From Acidaminococcus massiliensis (GTDB lineage: Bacteria; Bacillota; Negativicutes; Acidaminococcales; Acidaminococcaceae), in contig NZ_LT608315.1 in the NCBI RefSeq assembly GCF_900095825.1, positions 1,786,311 through 1,850,310 on the forward strand: a DNA stretch of 64,000 nucleotides, read 5' to 3'. How positions within the stretch are numbered: position 1 is the stretch's first letter; every line of letters starts with the position of its first letter. A model generated the notes under the pieces. That model saw nothing but the letters and a program-made list of their open reading frames with translations, did no database searches and had not been told where the DNA came from. Positions 38,865-46,196 of the stretch are shown piece after piece. Position numbers and translations under genes: made by a program.

Positions 38865-39428
38865 TCATTTACAACAGGTATAGGTAAAAGCCGGCGGCAG
38901 GTTCAGCGGTGTGAATCCCAACTTTACCTTCCGGAAGATCCGGTGGAAGGTGCAGTACATCTGGAACGAATATTGGAAAGCCACGAATTTCCCGTGGCTG
39001 GAAAGGGACCGGTCTATACCGGCCAAGATCTTCAGACGGTCCTTTTTTTCGATGACGGCAAAAGGCAGTCCGGAAATGATGCAGTCTGCTTTCGGGAGAT
39101 TGTGCAGCCGCATCAGGGCGGGGAGGTCTTCTGCCTGGGAACCGAAAAGGACCTGGGGGAACCTTGCTTTCAGTGCTTTCTGCATCTGGGGATCCTGTTC
39201 AATGACCAAGAATACGCTGTCAGGCCGTTTGTGGGCTGCAGCATACTCCGTGAATACGCCAGTCCCTGCTCCCAATTCCACAATCACATTGAATCTTTCC
39301 CAGGGAAGGGAAGCCAGCAGCTTCTCTGTCAGATAAGAAGAGCTGGGAGTGATGCTGCCGATCTTCGCTGGGTTCAGGAGGAAATCTTTCAAGAATAAAA
39401 TTTTTTCTGCTGCCAATTCCTGGGTCAT
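38865..39428 (-). CDS. class I SAM-dependent methyltransferase, phospholipid/rRNA-adenine methylase-like
   Basis: 187-residue predicted methyltransferase. The N-terminal FLLNPAKIGSITPSSSYLTE precedes the SAM motif VIVELGAGTGVFTEY near residue 50, an acidic strand-2 end (VIEQDP), and ISGLPFAVIEKKDR in the catalytic position. This combination is typical of the phosphatidylethanolamine N-methyltransferase (PmtA)-like group and of small KsgA-like proteins. The substrate is not evident. GGGGGAG precedes the ATG. It is the second gene of a minus-strand pair with the PAP2 phosphatase, 19 bases downstream, which mildly favours a lipid role. Confidence 0.8.
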   Translation of the reverse strand: MTQELAAEKILFLKDFLLNPAKIGSITPSSSYLTEKLLASLPWERFNVIVELGAGTGVFTEYAAAHKRPDSVFLVIEQDPQMQKALKARFPQVLFGSQAEDLPALMRLHNLPKADCIISGLPFAVIEKKDRLKILAGIDRSLSSHGKFVAFQYSFQMYCTFHRIFRKVKLGFTPLNLPPAFTYTCCK

Positions 39429-39447
39429 GGTGCTCCCCCTTTCTTTT

Positions 39448-40032
39448 TCAGTACAGTTTGGCAGAATGCCATTGAGAAGCCGATATCCGGCGGGCTTCCC
39501 ATTTTTTCACGGCCCACACGGCCATCTTGGCCACTCCATACCCGATCAGCACCCCGGTCAGCACATCCGTAGGGTAATGGACCCCCAGATACAGCCGGGA
39601 CAGGCTGATCAGAGCGGCGGTCACCAGCGCCCCTACGCCCCAGCGTCTGGGCAGCAGCGCAAAGAGCACGAAGGCAACGGCAAAGGAACTGGACGTATGG
39701 CCGGACGGGAAGGAAAAATCCACAGGGGGCGTTATCAGCGGAATGATTTCCGTAAACGTAGAGAAGGGCCGGGGCCGGGCGACCCAGAGTTTCAAGATCC
39801 CATTGGAAATCACCGTGTTCAACACGATGGCCAGGGCAGCGGTGAGACCGATGGAACGGGTTTTGCTGCGGATCAAGAGACCAACGGTGATGAGGATCCA
39901 CAGGAAGCCCATATTGCCCAAGTCTGTCATAAATTCCCAGAATACGGTGGCCGCGTCGCTGCGAAGATTCTGCTGGATCCACAGGAGGAGCTGGGCATCC
40001 AGGAAGGTCATTGTCTGCATCATAGAAATCAT
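39448..40032 (-). CDS. PAP2 family phosphatase
   Basis: Membrane phosphatase of the phosphatidic-acid phosphatase type 2 superfamily, about 194 residues. The three catalytic motifs are visible: KLWVARPRP, FSFPSGHTSS and SLSRLYLGVHYPTDV. Four to six hydrophobic segments surround them, with the active site expected on the outer face. Candidate substrates are undecaprenyl pyrophosphate or lipid phosphates. Start 40032 follows AAAGGAAAAGAG; ATG 40023 is also possible. It is the first gene of a two-gene minus-strand unit divergent from the MATE gene. Confidence 0.87.
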   Translation of the reverse strand: MISMMQTMTFLDAQLLLWIQQNLRSDAATVFWEFMTDLGNMGFLWILITVGLLIRSKTRSIGLTAALAIVLNTVISNGILKLWVARPRPFSTFTEIIPLITPPVDFSFPSGHTSSSFAVAFVLFALLPRRWGVGALVTAALISLSRLYLGVHYPTDVLTGVLIGYGVAKMAVWAVKKWEARRISASQWHSAKLY

Positions 40033-40221
40033 CTCTTTTCCTTTTGTTGTCCGTATCATAAGCCTCAAATGTAAACGAAATTTAACCGGGATTTAAAGCA
40101 ATCTCCAAAAAACTGTGAAAAAACAGAGCGGCTGGGGGAGCGGGAAAAGAAGGCGTGTGCTTTTTTCCGGCAGCGTGTATAATAGATTTATTCAAACCAT
40201 TGGAAAGAGAGGGATCATTCC

Positions 40222-41571
40222 TTGGCTGCATCTCAAATCAATATGCTGGAAGGCTCTCTGACGAAGCCTTTGTTTCAATTTGCCATTCCGGTGGCCCTGA
40301 TCGGGATCCTGCAGCAGATGTTCAATACGGCGGACATCATGGTCCTGGGGCGGTACGTGGGGACGGAAGCCCTGGCGGCAGTCGGGAACAACGCCCCGGT
40401 GATCGGGGTCATGGTCAATCTCTTTTTGGGGATTTCTCTGGGAGCCAATGTGCTCATCGCCCGCCGGCTGGGAGGCCGGCAGCTGAAAGAGGCGTCAGGA
40501 GCCGTCCACACTACGGTGCTCATGGCCCTTTTGACCGGCCTTTTCATCTTGGTGGCGGGGGAAATCTTGGCGGGGCCTCTCATGGTGTGGATGGGGGTCC
40601 CTGAAGAAGTGCGGGCTGCCTCCGAATTCTATCTGCGGATCTACCTGTTGGGCATGCCGGGGATGACGCTGTACGATTTCCTTTCCGCCATTTACCGCAG
40701 CCATGGCAATGTGCGTACTCCGCTGCTTTCCCTAATCACTGCCAGCCTGGTCAATATTACAGGGAATTTCCTGGCGGTCTTTCTGGGGTTCGGCTTGGCC
40801 GGCGTAGTAGTGGCTACGGCGGTGGCCAATTATGTGAGTTCCGGGCTCCTGCTCCGGATGCTCCGCTATGAACATGGGGTGCTCCATTTTTACCCGGGAG
40901 CCGTCCGGATCCGCTGGGAAGACATCCGGGAAATCCTTCGGGTGGGGGTGCCTGCCGGGATCCAGGGCATGGTGTTCAACCTGTCCAATATGGTGATCCA
41001 GTCCGCCATCAACAGCGAAGGGGCCTTGGCCATGGCGGCTTCGGCAGCAGCCTATGTGCTGGAAATCAACAGCTATCCTTTCATCATCGCATTCGGCCAG
41101 GCCATCACCACCTTCACCAGCCAGAATTTCGGGGCTGGGAACCTGAAGCGCTGCCGGGAAGTGGTGCGCCGGGGGCTGTGCCTGAACTTCCTGTTCACCT
41201 GCGGACTGATCGGGCTGGTGTTCCTGGCGGCCCGACCTTTCCTGGAAATCTTTGGACTCCAGGAAGAAGCCGTGGATCTGGGGGTCATGCGGATCCATCT
41301 GATCATCGGGTTCTATTTCCTGTCCACTATCTACGAAAGCCTGTCCGCCTCCCTGCGGGGGTTCGGGAATTCCCTGGCACCGGCCCTGGCCATGCTGGTG
41401 AGCATCGTGGGCACTCGGCTCCTGTGGCTGGCCACCGCCTACGCCGCCAACCCCACCTATCGGAACATCATGTACTGCTACCCTCTGAGCTGGCTGGCCG
41501 CCGATGTGCTGATCGGGGCCCTGTTCTGGCGGGAGATGCGGAAACAGCGGCTGACCCCCGGTTCCCCTTGA
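40222..41571 (+). CDS. MATE family efflux transporter
   Basis: Multidrug/toxin extrusion-type antiporter with about twelve membrane segments in two similar halves, 449 residues. The N-terminus NMLEGSLTKPLFQFAIPVAL and the early NTADIMVLGRYVGTEALAAVG are hallmarks of the DinF/NorM-like clade. The substrate is unknown. TTG 40222 is preferred as start because GAGAGGG lies about 9 bases upstream; ATG 40243 has no good site. A TATAAT at 40178-40183 with a preceding TG may be the -10. The stop codon overlaps the -35 of the next promoter. Confidence 0.9.
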   Translation: MAASQINMLEGSLTKPLFQFAIPVALIGILQQMFNTADIMVLGRYVGTEALAAVGNNAPVIGVMVNLFLGISLGANVLIARRLGGRQLKEASGAVHTTVLMALLTGLFILVAGEILAGPLMVWMGVPEEVRAASEFYLRIYLLGMPGMTLYDFLSAIYRSHGNVRTPLLSLITASLVNITGNFLAVFLGFGLAGVVVATAVANYVSSGLLLRMLRYEHGVLHFYPGAVRIRWEDIREILRVGVPAGIQGMVFNLSNMVIQSAINSEGALAMAASAAAYVLEINSYPFIIAFGQAITTFTSQNFGAGNLKRCREVVRRGLCLNFLFTCGLIGLVFLAARPFLEIFGLQEEAVDLGVMRIHLIIGFYFLSTIYESLSASLRGFGNSLAPALAMLVSIVGTRLLWLATAYAANPTYRNIMYCYPLSWLAADVLIGALFWREMRKQRLTPGSP

Positions 41572-41596
41572 ATAATCTCTCCCAATCTGCTATACT
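41568..41596 (+). promoter_or_regulatory. promoter of the thiW-thiM leader
   Basis: TTGAAT (41568-41573), 17 bases, TATACT (41591-41596). The -35 includes the stop codon of the MATE gene. Transcription should start near 41604, just before the riboswitch. Confidence 0.7.
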
Positions 41597-41603
41597 AAAT
41601 GCG

Positions 41604-41801
41604 ATCGAGGGGGAGCGCCCTGGATCGGTATTCATTTTGCAGCGAGGGAGCCCGTGTGCCGGGTTGAGAGGGTACCACAGTACCGACCGTTACGACTGGC
41701 TTTTGCCGTCTTTCCGGCGCTGGGGAATGGGTACGGAAAATGGAATCGACTCCACGCCTGAAGGATCGGCCCGCCGGTCCATAAAGGAGTGGAGTTTTTT
41801 T
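41604..41801 (+). promoter_or_regulatory. probable TPP riboswitch with terminator, upstream of thiW-thiM
   Basis: An outer stem can form between CATT..CAGCG (41633-41645 region) and CGCTGGGGAATG (41718-41729 region). Inside are GAGCCCG, CCGGGTTGAGAG (the thi-box UGAGA), the hairpin GGTAC-CACA-GTACC, and CTGG...CCGGCG before CTGGGGAA, comparable to the conserved CCxGCGnAGGGA end. The central ACCUGA segment is poorly conserved, so the match is imperfect. An extra hairpin precedes it (41602-41628). Downstream, CTCCAC and GTGGAG enclose another stem and are followed by seven T, forming a terminator that covers the AAGGAG site of thiW. The thiamine genes behind it support the call. Confidence 0.65.
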
Positions 41802-42389
41802 ATGGAAAGCAAACAGCAAAAAGTCCTGCGTCTGGTGTTTTTGTCCATGATGATTGGCCTGGGGGTCGTGATCTCGCCCATCCTGCGGGTGGAAGGCATG
41901 TGCCCCATGGCCCATCTGATCAACATCACCTGTTCGGTGATGCTGGGACCCTGGTATTCTCTTTTGTGCGCCACCTTGATCGGCATCATCCGGATGACGG
42001 TGATGGGGATCCCGCCGCTGGCCCTTACTGGGGCCGTGTTCGGGGCGGTGCTCTCCGGGATCTTCTACCGGGCCAGCGGGGGCCAGATCATCGCCGCCTG
42101 CCTGGGTGAAGTGATTGGTACCGGGATCATCGGGGCCATGGTTTCTTACCCTGTGATGGAAATCCTCATGGGCCGCACCGGGCTTTCCTGGATGTTCTAC
42201 GTGCCCAGCTTCATTGCCGGCACCCTGATCGGCGGTTCCATTGCCTTTGGGCTCCTCACCATCCTGTCCCGGAACGGGACTTTGTTGGAATTCCAGAGAA
42301 AATTGGGAGTGAATATCTATGACCGGGGAAGTCATCAGCAAGCTGCCCAGGACCTTTATGGACATCATGTCCAAGGTGCGGGAAAATGA
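41802..42389 (+). CDS. thiW: energy-coupling factor transporter S component ThiW
   Basis: Membrane substrate-binding subunit of an ECF-type vitamin transporter, 195 residues with five to six hydrophobic segments. It is predicted to import the thiazole precursor of thiamine. Features include LVFLSMMIGLGVVISPILRV at the N-terminus and GMCPMAHLINITCSVMLGP. The shared ECF ATPases and T component are not in the window. AAGGAG lies 12 bases before the ATG, inside the leader terminator. The last 71 bases overlap thiM in another frame, so the C-terminal tail beyond LEFQRKLG may not be conserved. Confidence 0.85.
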   Translation: MESKQQKVLRLVFLSMMIGLGVVISPILRVEGMCPMAHLINITCSVMLGPWYSLLCATLIGIIRMTVMGIPPLALTGAVFGAVLSGIFYRASGGQIIAACLGEVIGTGIIGAMVSYPVMEILMGRTGLSWMFYVPSFIAGTLIGGSIAFGLLTILSRNGTLLEFQRKLGVNIYDRGSHQQAAQDLYGHHVQGAGK

Positions 42390-43161
42390 ACCGCTGATCC
42401 ACTGCATGACCCATGCCATCACCATGAATGACAGCGCCAACGCCATTTTGGCAGTAGGGGGGAGTCCCACCATGGCCTCCCATCCCCAGGAAGTGGAAGA
42501 AATCGTGGAGGCGGCGGATTCTTTGGTAGTGAATTTAGGGAACATCAATGCAGAAAGGCTGGAAGCCATGAAAATCGCTGGGGAGAAGGCCCATGAAAAG
42601 GGCATCCCCATCCTGCTGGATGCGGTGGGGGTGGCCTGCAGCACTTTGCGTCTGGTGTACGCCCAGCAGTTCATCGAGCACAACCGGCCTCAAATTATCA
42701 AAGGGAACAGCTCGGAAATCCGGACTCTGTGCGGCCTTTCCGCCCATGCTCACGGGGTAGATGCGGGAGCGGCAGATGCAGTGACCCAGGAGAATTTGGC
42801 TGCCGATGCCCGGCTGTTCGGCTCCTACGCCCGGCAGCATGGGGCGGTGCTCTTGGTCACCGGGCCGGTGGACTTGGTGACGGACGGGGAGACCGCCCTG
42901 GGCATTGCCAACGGGACCCCGCTTTTGGGCCGTCTCACCGGCACCGGCTGCATGGTAGGGGCTTTGGCCGGCACCTGGCACGCCTGTGGACCTTCCCTGG
43001 CGGCGGCAGCCCTGGGGACGGCTGTCCTGGGGATCGCCGGGGAAGAAGCTGCCCAAGACTGCCCGGGCCTGGGGACCTTCCACATCCGCCTGCTGGATGT
43101 CCTGTCCAATCTGACGGGAGAGCAGGTGGCCGGACGGGTGAAGCTGCTGGCAGCCGGATAA
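42319..43161 (+). CDS. thiM: hydroxyethylthiazole kinase ThiM
   Basis: Phosphorylates 4-methyl-5-(2-hydroxyethyl)thiazole in thiamine salvage, 280 residues. Family motifs are PLIHCMTHAITMNDSAN near residue 25, LDAVGVACSTLR near 95, IIKGNSSEIRTLCG near 122 and GRLTGTGCMVGALAG near 200, which includes the catalytic Cys. Works with ThiW, which would import its substrate. It starts 71 bases before the thiW stop, with GGGAGTG about 9 bases upstream. No thiE-like partner is directly adjacent, but a ThiE/TenI-like gene lies at 50132. Confidence 0.95.
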   Translation: MTGEVISKLPRTFMDIMSKVRENEPLIHCMTHAITMNDSANAILAVGGSPTMASHPQEVEEIVEAADSLVVNLGNINAERLEAMKIAGEKAHEKGIPILLDAVGVACSTLRLVYAQQFIEHNRPQIIKGNSSEIRTLCGLSAHAHGVDAGAADAVTQENLAADARLFGSYARQHGAVLLVTGPVDLVTDGETALGIANGTPLLGRLTGTGCMVGALAGTWHACGPSLAAAALGTAVLGIAGEEAAQDCPGLGTFHIRLLDVLSNLTGEQVAGRVKLLAAG

Positions 43162-43177
43162 AGAAGAAAAACAGGAA

Positions 43178-43210
43178 GAGGAGGACACCGCTTGCAGGGT
43201 CCTCCTTTTT
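43178..43210 (+). terminator. rho-independent terminator of thiM
   Basis: Stem AGGAGGAC (43179-43186) / GTCCTCCT (43199-43206), loop of 12 bases, then TTTT. Confidence 0.85.
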
Positions 43211-43243
43211 GTGTTATGATAACAACAAACACGTGTTCATAAT
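43192..43243 (+). promoter_or_regulatory. Y-family polymerase promoter with LexA-like site
   Basis: TTGCAG (43192-43197, in the loop of the preceding terminator), 17 bases, TATGAT (43215-43220). AAACACGTGTTC (43227-43238) lies at the expected transcription start and matches the Gram-positive LexA core GAAC-N4-GTTC at seven of eight positions. This fits SOS control of an error-prone polymerase. Confidence 0.6.
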
Positions 43244-43267
43244 ACAAACAAAACAGGAGGCAAACAA

Positions 43268-44749
43268 ATGGAACAACAGCGGATCTATGCTGCCATTGAT
43301 TTGAAGTCGTTCTATGCCTCGGTGGAATGTGTGGAACGGGGGCTGGATCCTTTGGATACCTGCCTGGTGGTGGCTGACAAAAGCCGGACGGACAAGACCA
43401 TCTGCCTGGCGGTCTCGCCGGCGCTGAAGGCCTTCGGCATCCCCGGCCGGCCCCGTCTCTTCGAAGTGATCCGCCAGGTGGAGGATCTCAACGCTCTGCG
43501 CCGGGCCCTGCGCCCGGGAAGGCACTTCACCGGCCGTTCCCATCTGTATTCCCAGCTGGAGGCGGACCCAGGGCTGGAACTGGATTATATCACCGCCGTC
43601 CCCCACATGAAGCGGTATATGGAAAAAAGTGCCCTGGTGGTAGGAATCTATCTCCAGTATATGGCACCGGAAGATATCCATGTGTATTCAGTGGATGAGG
43701 TCCTGCTGGATCTGACGCCTTATTTGAAAAGTTATGGGTGGAGCGCCCGTACCATGGTCCAGAAGATGATCCGCAGCGTGCTCCGGGAAACCGGGATCAC
43801 TGCCACCGCCGGCATCGGGACCAACCTGTATCTGTGCAAGGTAGCCATGGATATCGTGGCCAAGCATATGGCACCGGATGCGGACGGGGTGCGGATCGCT
43901 TCCCTGACGGAACAGTCTTATCGGGAGAAGCTGTGGAACCACTGCCCTTTGACGGATTTTTGGCGCATCGGGCCGGGGATCACCCGGAAGCTCCAGCGGT
44001 ATGGGATGTATACCATGGGGGCTGTAGCCCGGATGTCCCTCCAGGACCCGGATCTTCTGTACCATCTGTTCGGGGTGAATGCAGAGCTCTTGATCGACCA
44101 TGCCTGGGGCTGGGAACCCTGCACCCTCCAGGATATCCGGGCCTACCGCCCCCAAAGCAGCAGCCTGGGGTCCGGCCAGGTGCTCCAGCAGCCCTGCAGC
44201 GCAGAAAAGACCCGGCTCATCGTCTGGGAGATGGCGGATCTTTTGGCCCTGGACTTGGTGAAGAAGCAGCGGGTGACGGACCAGCTGGTCTTGACTCTGG
44301 GCTATGACCGGTGCAGCTTGGAAGATCCGGATCGGCGCCGGTCCTACCGGGGAAAGGTGGTCACCGATCATTACGGACGGCTGCTCCCGGCCCATGCCCA
44401 CGGCTCCTGCCGGCTGCCGGAAGGGTATACGGATTCGGGAGAGATCATCCGGAAAGAAGTCTTGGCACTTTTCGACCGGATCTGCGACCCTCATCTCCTG
44501 GTGCGGAAAGTGACCTTGACGGCGGAACATGTCCAGCTGGCCCGTTCCCAAGCCCTTCCTTTCCGGGAAGCCAGCCTCTTTGAGGAAGCTGCCGGCCTGC
44601 CCTGCCGAGGACGGGAAGCAGGACTCCAGCAGACCATCCTGCGCATCCAAGAACTGTATGGGAAAAACGCTCTGCTCCGGGGCAGCAACCTGCTCCAGGG
44701 GGCCATGACCCGGGAACGGAACCGGCAGGTAGGGGGGCATCGGGCATGA
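43268..44749 (+). CDS. Y-family DNA polymerase (UvrX/UmuC-like translesion polymerase)
   Basis: Error-prone lesion-bypass polymerase, 493 residues. The catalytic acids are in AAIDLKSFYASVECVERG (residue 10 region) and HVYSVDEVLLDL (near 140). The helix-hairpin-helix region includes DFWRIGPGITRKLQRYGMYT. The little-finger domain follows and the tail is longer than in DinB, typical of the UvrX/YqjW group carried by Firmicute mobile elements. AGGAGG is 7 bases upstream. A LexA-like site covers the promoter. The stop overlaps the next gene by ATGA, whose N-terminus is the usual YolD-like partner of these polymerases. Confidence 0.92.
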   Translation: MEQQRIYAAIDLKSFYASVECVERGLDPLDTCLVVADKSRTDKTICLAVSPALKAFGIPGRPRLFEVIRQVEDLNALRRALRPGRHFTGRSHLYSQLEADPGLELDYITAVPHMKRYMEKSALVVGIYLQYMAPEDIHVYSVDEVLLDLTPYLKSYGWSARTMVQKMIRSVLRETGITATAGIGTNLYLCKVAMDIVAKHMAPDADGVRIASLTEQSYREKLWNHCPLTDFWRIGPGITRKLQRYGMYTMGAVARMSLQDPDLLYHLFGVNAELLIDHAWGWEPCTLQDIRAYRPQSSSLGSGQVLQQPCSAEKTRLIVWEMADLLALDLVKKQRVTDQLVLTLGYDRCSLEDPDRRRSYRGKVVTDHYGRLLPAHAHGSCRLPEGYTDSGEIIRKEVLALFDRICDPHLLVRKVTLTAEHVQLARSQALPFREASLFEEAAGLPCRGREAGLQQTILRIQELYGKNALLRGSNLLQGAMTRERNRQVGGHRA

Positions 44750-45309
44750 AGAGCTATGGGGATATCCTCCATCTGCCCCGCCCGGAGATCCCAGCCCATC
44801 TCCGGATGCTGCGGAAGCTGCGGGCTGCCCAGTTCGCGCCTTTTGCCGCCCTTGCCGGGTATGGAGAACTGGTGGAAGAAGCACTCCGCCAGGCCGAAGC
44901 CAGGGCCCAGGAAGCAGAAGCCGGTGTGGCGGAACCGGAAAGACCGGATGAAATGACGGAAAATTTGCATTTAATGACGGAAGGGGGTTCCCAAAACAGG
45001 AAACTCCGTTATAATGGAAGCAAACAGCAAAAAACAATCGAACAAGGAGGATGCAAAATGGCAGGCAGGAACAATTCGGATTTTAGCTACGAACTGGTGG
45101 AAGAACTGGGAGTACTTTCCACCAGCAAAAGCGGCTGGCAGAAAGAAATCAACCGGGTTTCCTACAATGGGACCAAACCCAAATTCGATCTGCGGGAATG
45201 GGCCCCAGGACGGGAAAAGATGGGAAAGGGGATCACCCTCAACGAAGAGGAAGCCAAGGAACTGTGCAGGATCCTGTTCCAGTATTTCAAGAAACAAGCA
45301 GAAAGGTGA
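44746..45309 (+). CDS. YolD-like N-terminus fused in frame to a YdbC/PC4-like ssDNA-binding domain
   Basis: 187-residue open frame with no internal stop. Residues 1-45 (YGDILHLPRPEIPAHLRM, AAQFAPFAALAGYGEL) match YolD-like proteins that sit next to UvrX-type polymerases. A short acidic helix follows and then the frame runs through promoter-like DNA (about residues 69-104). From residue 105 (MAGRNNSDFSYELVEELGV) it is a complete small PC4-type protein of the YdbC family, which binds single-stranded DNA. Either the YolD gene lost its stop and became fused, or two products are made, the second from ATG 45058. The overlap with the polymerase implies co-expression and a role in lesion bypass. Confidence 0.7.
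   Translation: MKSYGDILHLPRPEIPAHLRMLRKLRAAQFAPFAALAGYGELVEEALRQAEARAQEAEAGVAEPERPDEMTENLHLMTEGGSQNRKLRYNGSKQQKTIEQGGCKMAGRNNSDFSYELVEELGVLSTSKSGWQKEINRVSYNGTKPKFDLREWAPGREKMGKGITLNEEEAKELCRILFQYFKKQAER
44953..45057 (+). promoter_or_regulatory. internal promoter with ATGACGG direct repeat, before the YdbC start
   Basis: ATGACGG occurs at 44953-44959 and 44974-44980, exactly 21 bases apart, the second copy preceded by TTA. CAAAACAGG follows at 44992-45000, then TATAATGG (TATAAT 45010-45015) and AAGGAGG seven bases before ATG 45058. The -35 is weak (TTCCCA 44988, 16 bases), which would suit an activator binding the repeats. The same arrangement precedes the Rpn-family gene at 57043. Confidence 0.6.
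45058..45309 (+). CDS. YdbC/PC4-family ssDNA-binding protein (internal start)
   Basis: 83-residue product starting MAGRNNSDFSYELVEELGVL, ending FQYFKKQAER. The PC4-like fold is indicated by WQKEINRVSYNGTKPKFDLREW followed by the basic stretch and GITLNEEEAKELCRIL. It would bind single-stranded DNA as a dimer. The start has AAGGAGG at ideal spacing and its own -10, so it is probably made separately from, or as well as, the longer fusion frame 44746-45309. Followed by a terminator-like stem. Confidence 0.7.
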   Translation: MAGRNNSDFSYELVEELGVLSTSKSGWQKEINRVSYNGTKPKFDLREWAPGREKMGKGITLNEEEAKELCRILFQYFKKQAER

Positions 45310-45310
45310 A

Positions 45311-45346
45311 AAAAGGGGGTGCTGCGTGGGCGGCATCCCCATTTCC
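45311..45346 (+). terminator. terminator-like hairpin after the YdbC gene
   Basis: GGGGGTGCTGC (45315-45325) / GCGGCATCCCC (45330-45340), 11 pairs with two wobbles and loop GTGG, preceded by six A and followed by ATTTCC. The T-stretch is short, so termination may be partial. Confidence 0.6.
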
Positions 45347-45423
45347 ATTGCAATGGAAACGCAGCCAGGGACTGCTTTTTCGCAATCTCTCCATTTGCCG
45401 AAACGGCTTCCCTGTGGTATCCT
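45342..45423 (+). promoter_or_regulatory. 18-base perfect palindrome and candidate promoter
   Basis: TTTCCATTGCAATGGAAA (45342-45359) is a perfect palindrome just after the terminator stem. Downstream, TTGCCG (45395-45400), 17 bases, TATCCT (45418-45423) may serve the following secreted-protein gene. Function of the palindrome unknown; operator is the simplest reading. Confidence 0.45.
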
Positions 45424-45451
45424 CAAAGGAGAAAGAAAGGGAGGGATCTTT

Positions 45452-46144
45452 ATGCACGAAAACAAGTTTTCCATTTCCCTGAAAAAAGCGGCGGCAGCCA
45501 GTCTTTGCCTGGGGCTGCTGTGGGGGCTGCCTTTGGAGACGGTCCAGGCCCGGGTGAAGGAACAGCGGGCCGAAGCGGTCAGTTACACCATGGAATACCC
45601 GGAAGTCAAGGTGCCAAACAGCCGAGCTGAAAAGGCCATCAATGAGGATATCCTCCGCTATGTCTCCGATTTCCAGAAAGCATACCAGGCCGGGAAATTC
45701 TACCAGGGAGATTTTTCCTACAAAGTGCGGTACGAAGATGACAACGTGGTGTCCCTGACCCTGGCAGACTACCGGTATCACATGGGGGCCGCCCATGGCT
45801 TCACCCGTACCCGGGGGCTTACCTACCGCAAGACGGATGGGAAGAAACTGCCCCTGTCCCATTTTGTGAAGCTGGCCCCGGATGACAAGTTTATCGTCCT
45901 GAGCCAGCCCATCCTGGACAGCCGGAAGCAGCGGGTGCCCTGGCAGAAGACCTTCCTCACAGATTCCATCGGCTGGACACATGCGGAAGTGACGGACAAT
46001 TACTGCCTGGAAAAAGGGGGACGGGTGGAATTGATCTACCAGCCCTATGACTTGGGCTGCTATGCCTTGGGGACCCTGTACGTGGATCTCTCCCCCCAGG
46101 TGGTGGATTATCTGAATCGGAAGAATCAACAGGAGCAGGGCTAA
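45452..46144 (+). CDS. secreted DUF3298/DUF4163 (RsiV-like) domain protein
   Basis: 230-residue exported protein. Residues 1-33 form a signal peptide (basic start, hydrophobic AAAASLCLGLLWGLPL, AxA-type end near VQARV). The mature part has the DUF4163-like beginning (VSYTMEYPEVKVPNS) and the DUF3298-like centre with DYRYHMGAAHGFTRTRGLTY and LPLSHFVK. Homologous domains occur in the lysozyme-sensing anti-sigma factor RsiV, but no membrane anchor or sigma-binding part is seen here. GGGAGG is 7 bases before the ATG. Biological role unknown. Confidence 0.8.
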   Translation: MHENKFSISLKKAAAASLCLGLLWGLPLETVQARVKEQRAEAVSYTMEYPEVKVPNSRAEKAINEDILRYVSDFQKAYQAGKFYQGDFSYKVRYEDDNVVSLTLADYRYHMGAAHGFTRTRGLTYRKTDGKKLPLSHFVKLAPDDKFIVLSQPILDSRKQRVPWQKTFLTDSIGWTHAEVTDNYCLEKGGRVELIYQPYDLGCYALGTLYVDLSPQVVDYLNRKNQQEQG

Positions 46145-46196
46145 AAGGAAAATGGCAGGAACCGAAGGACAGCAAAAACCAGAGGAGGAACCTCGT

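Noticed and set aside
41604-41801. T-box leader as an alternative for the thiW leader
   Set aside because: No AGGGUGGNACCGCG T-box core is present, and the downstream genes are vitamin genes, not tRNA-ligase or amino-acid genes.
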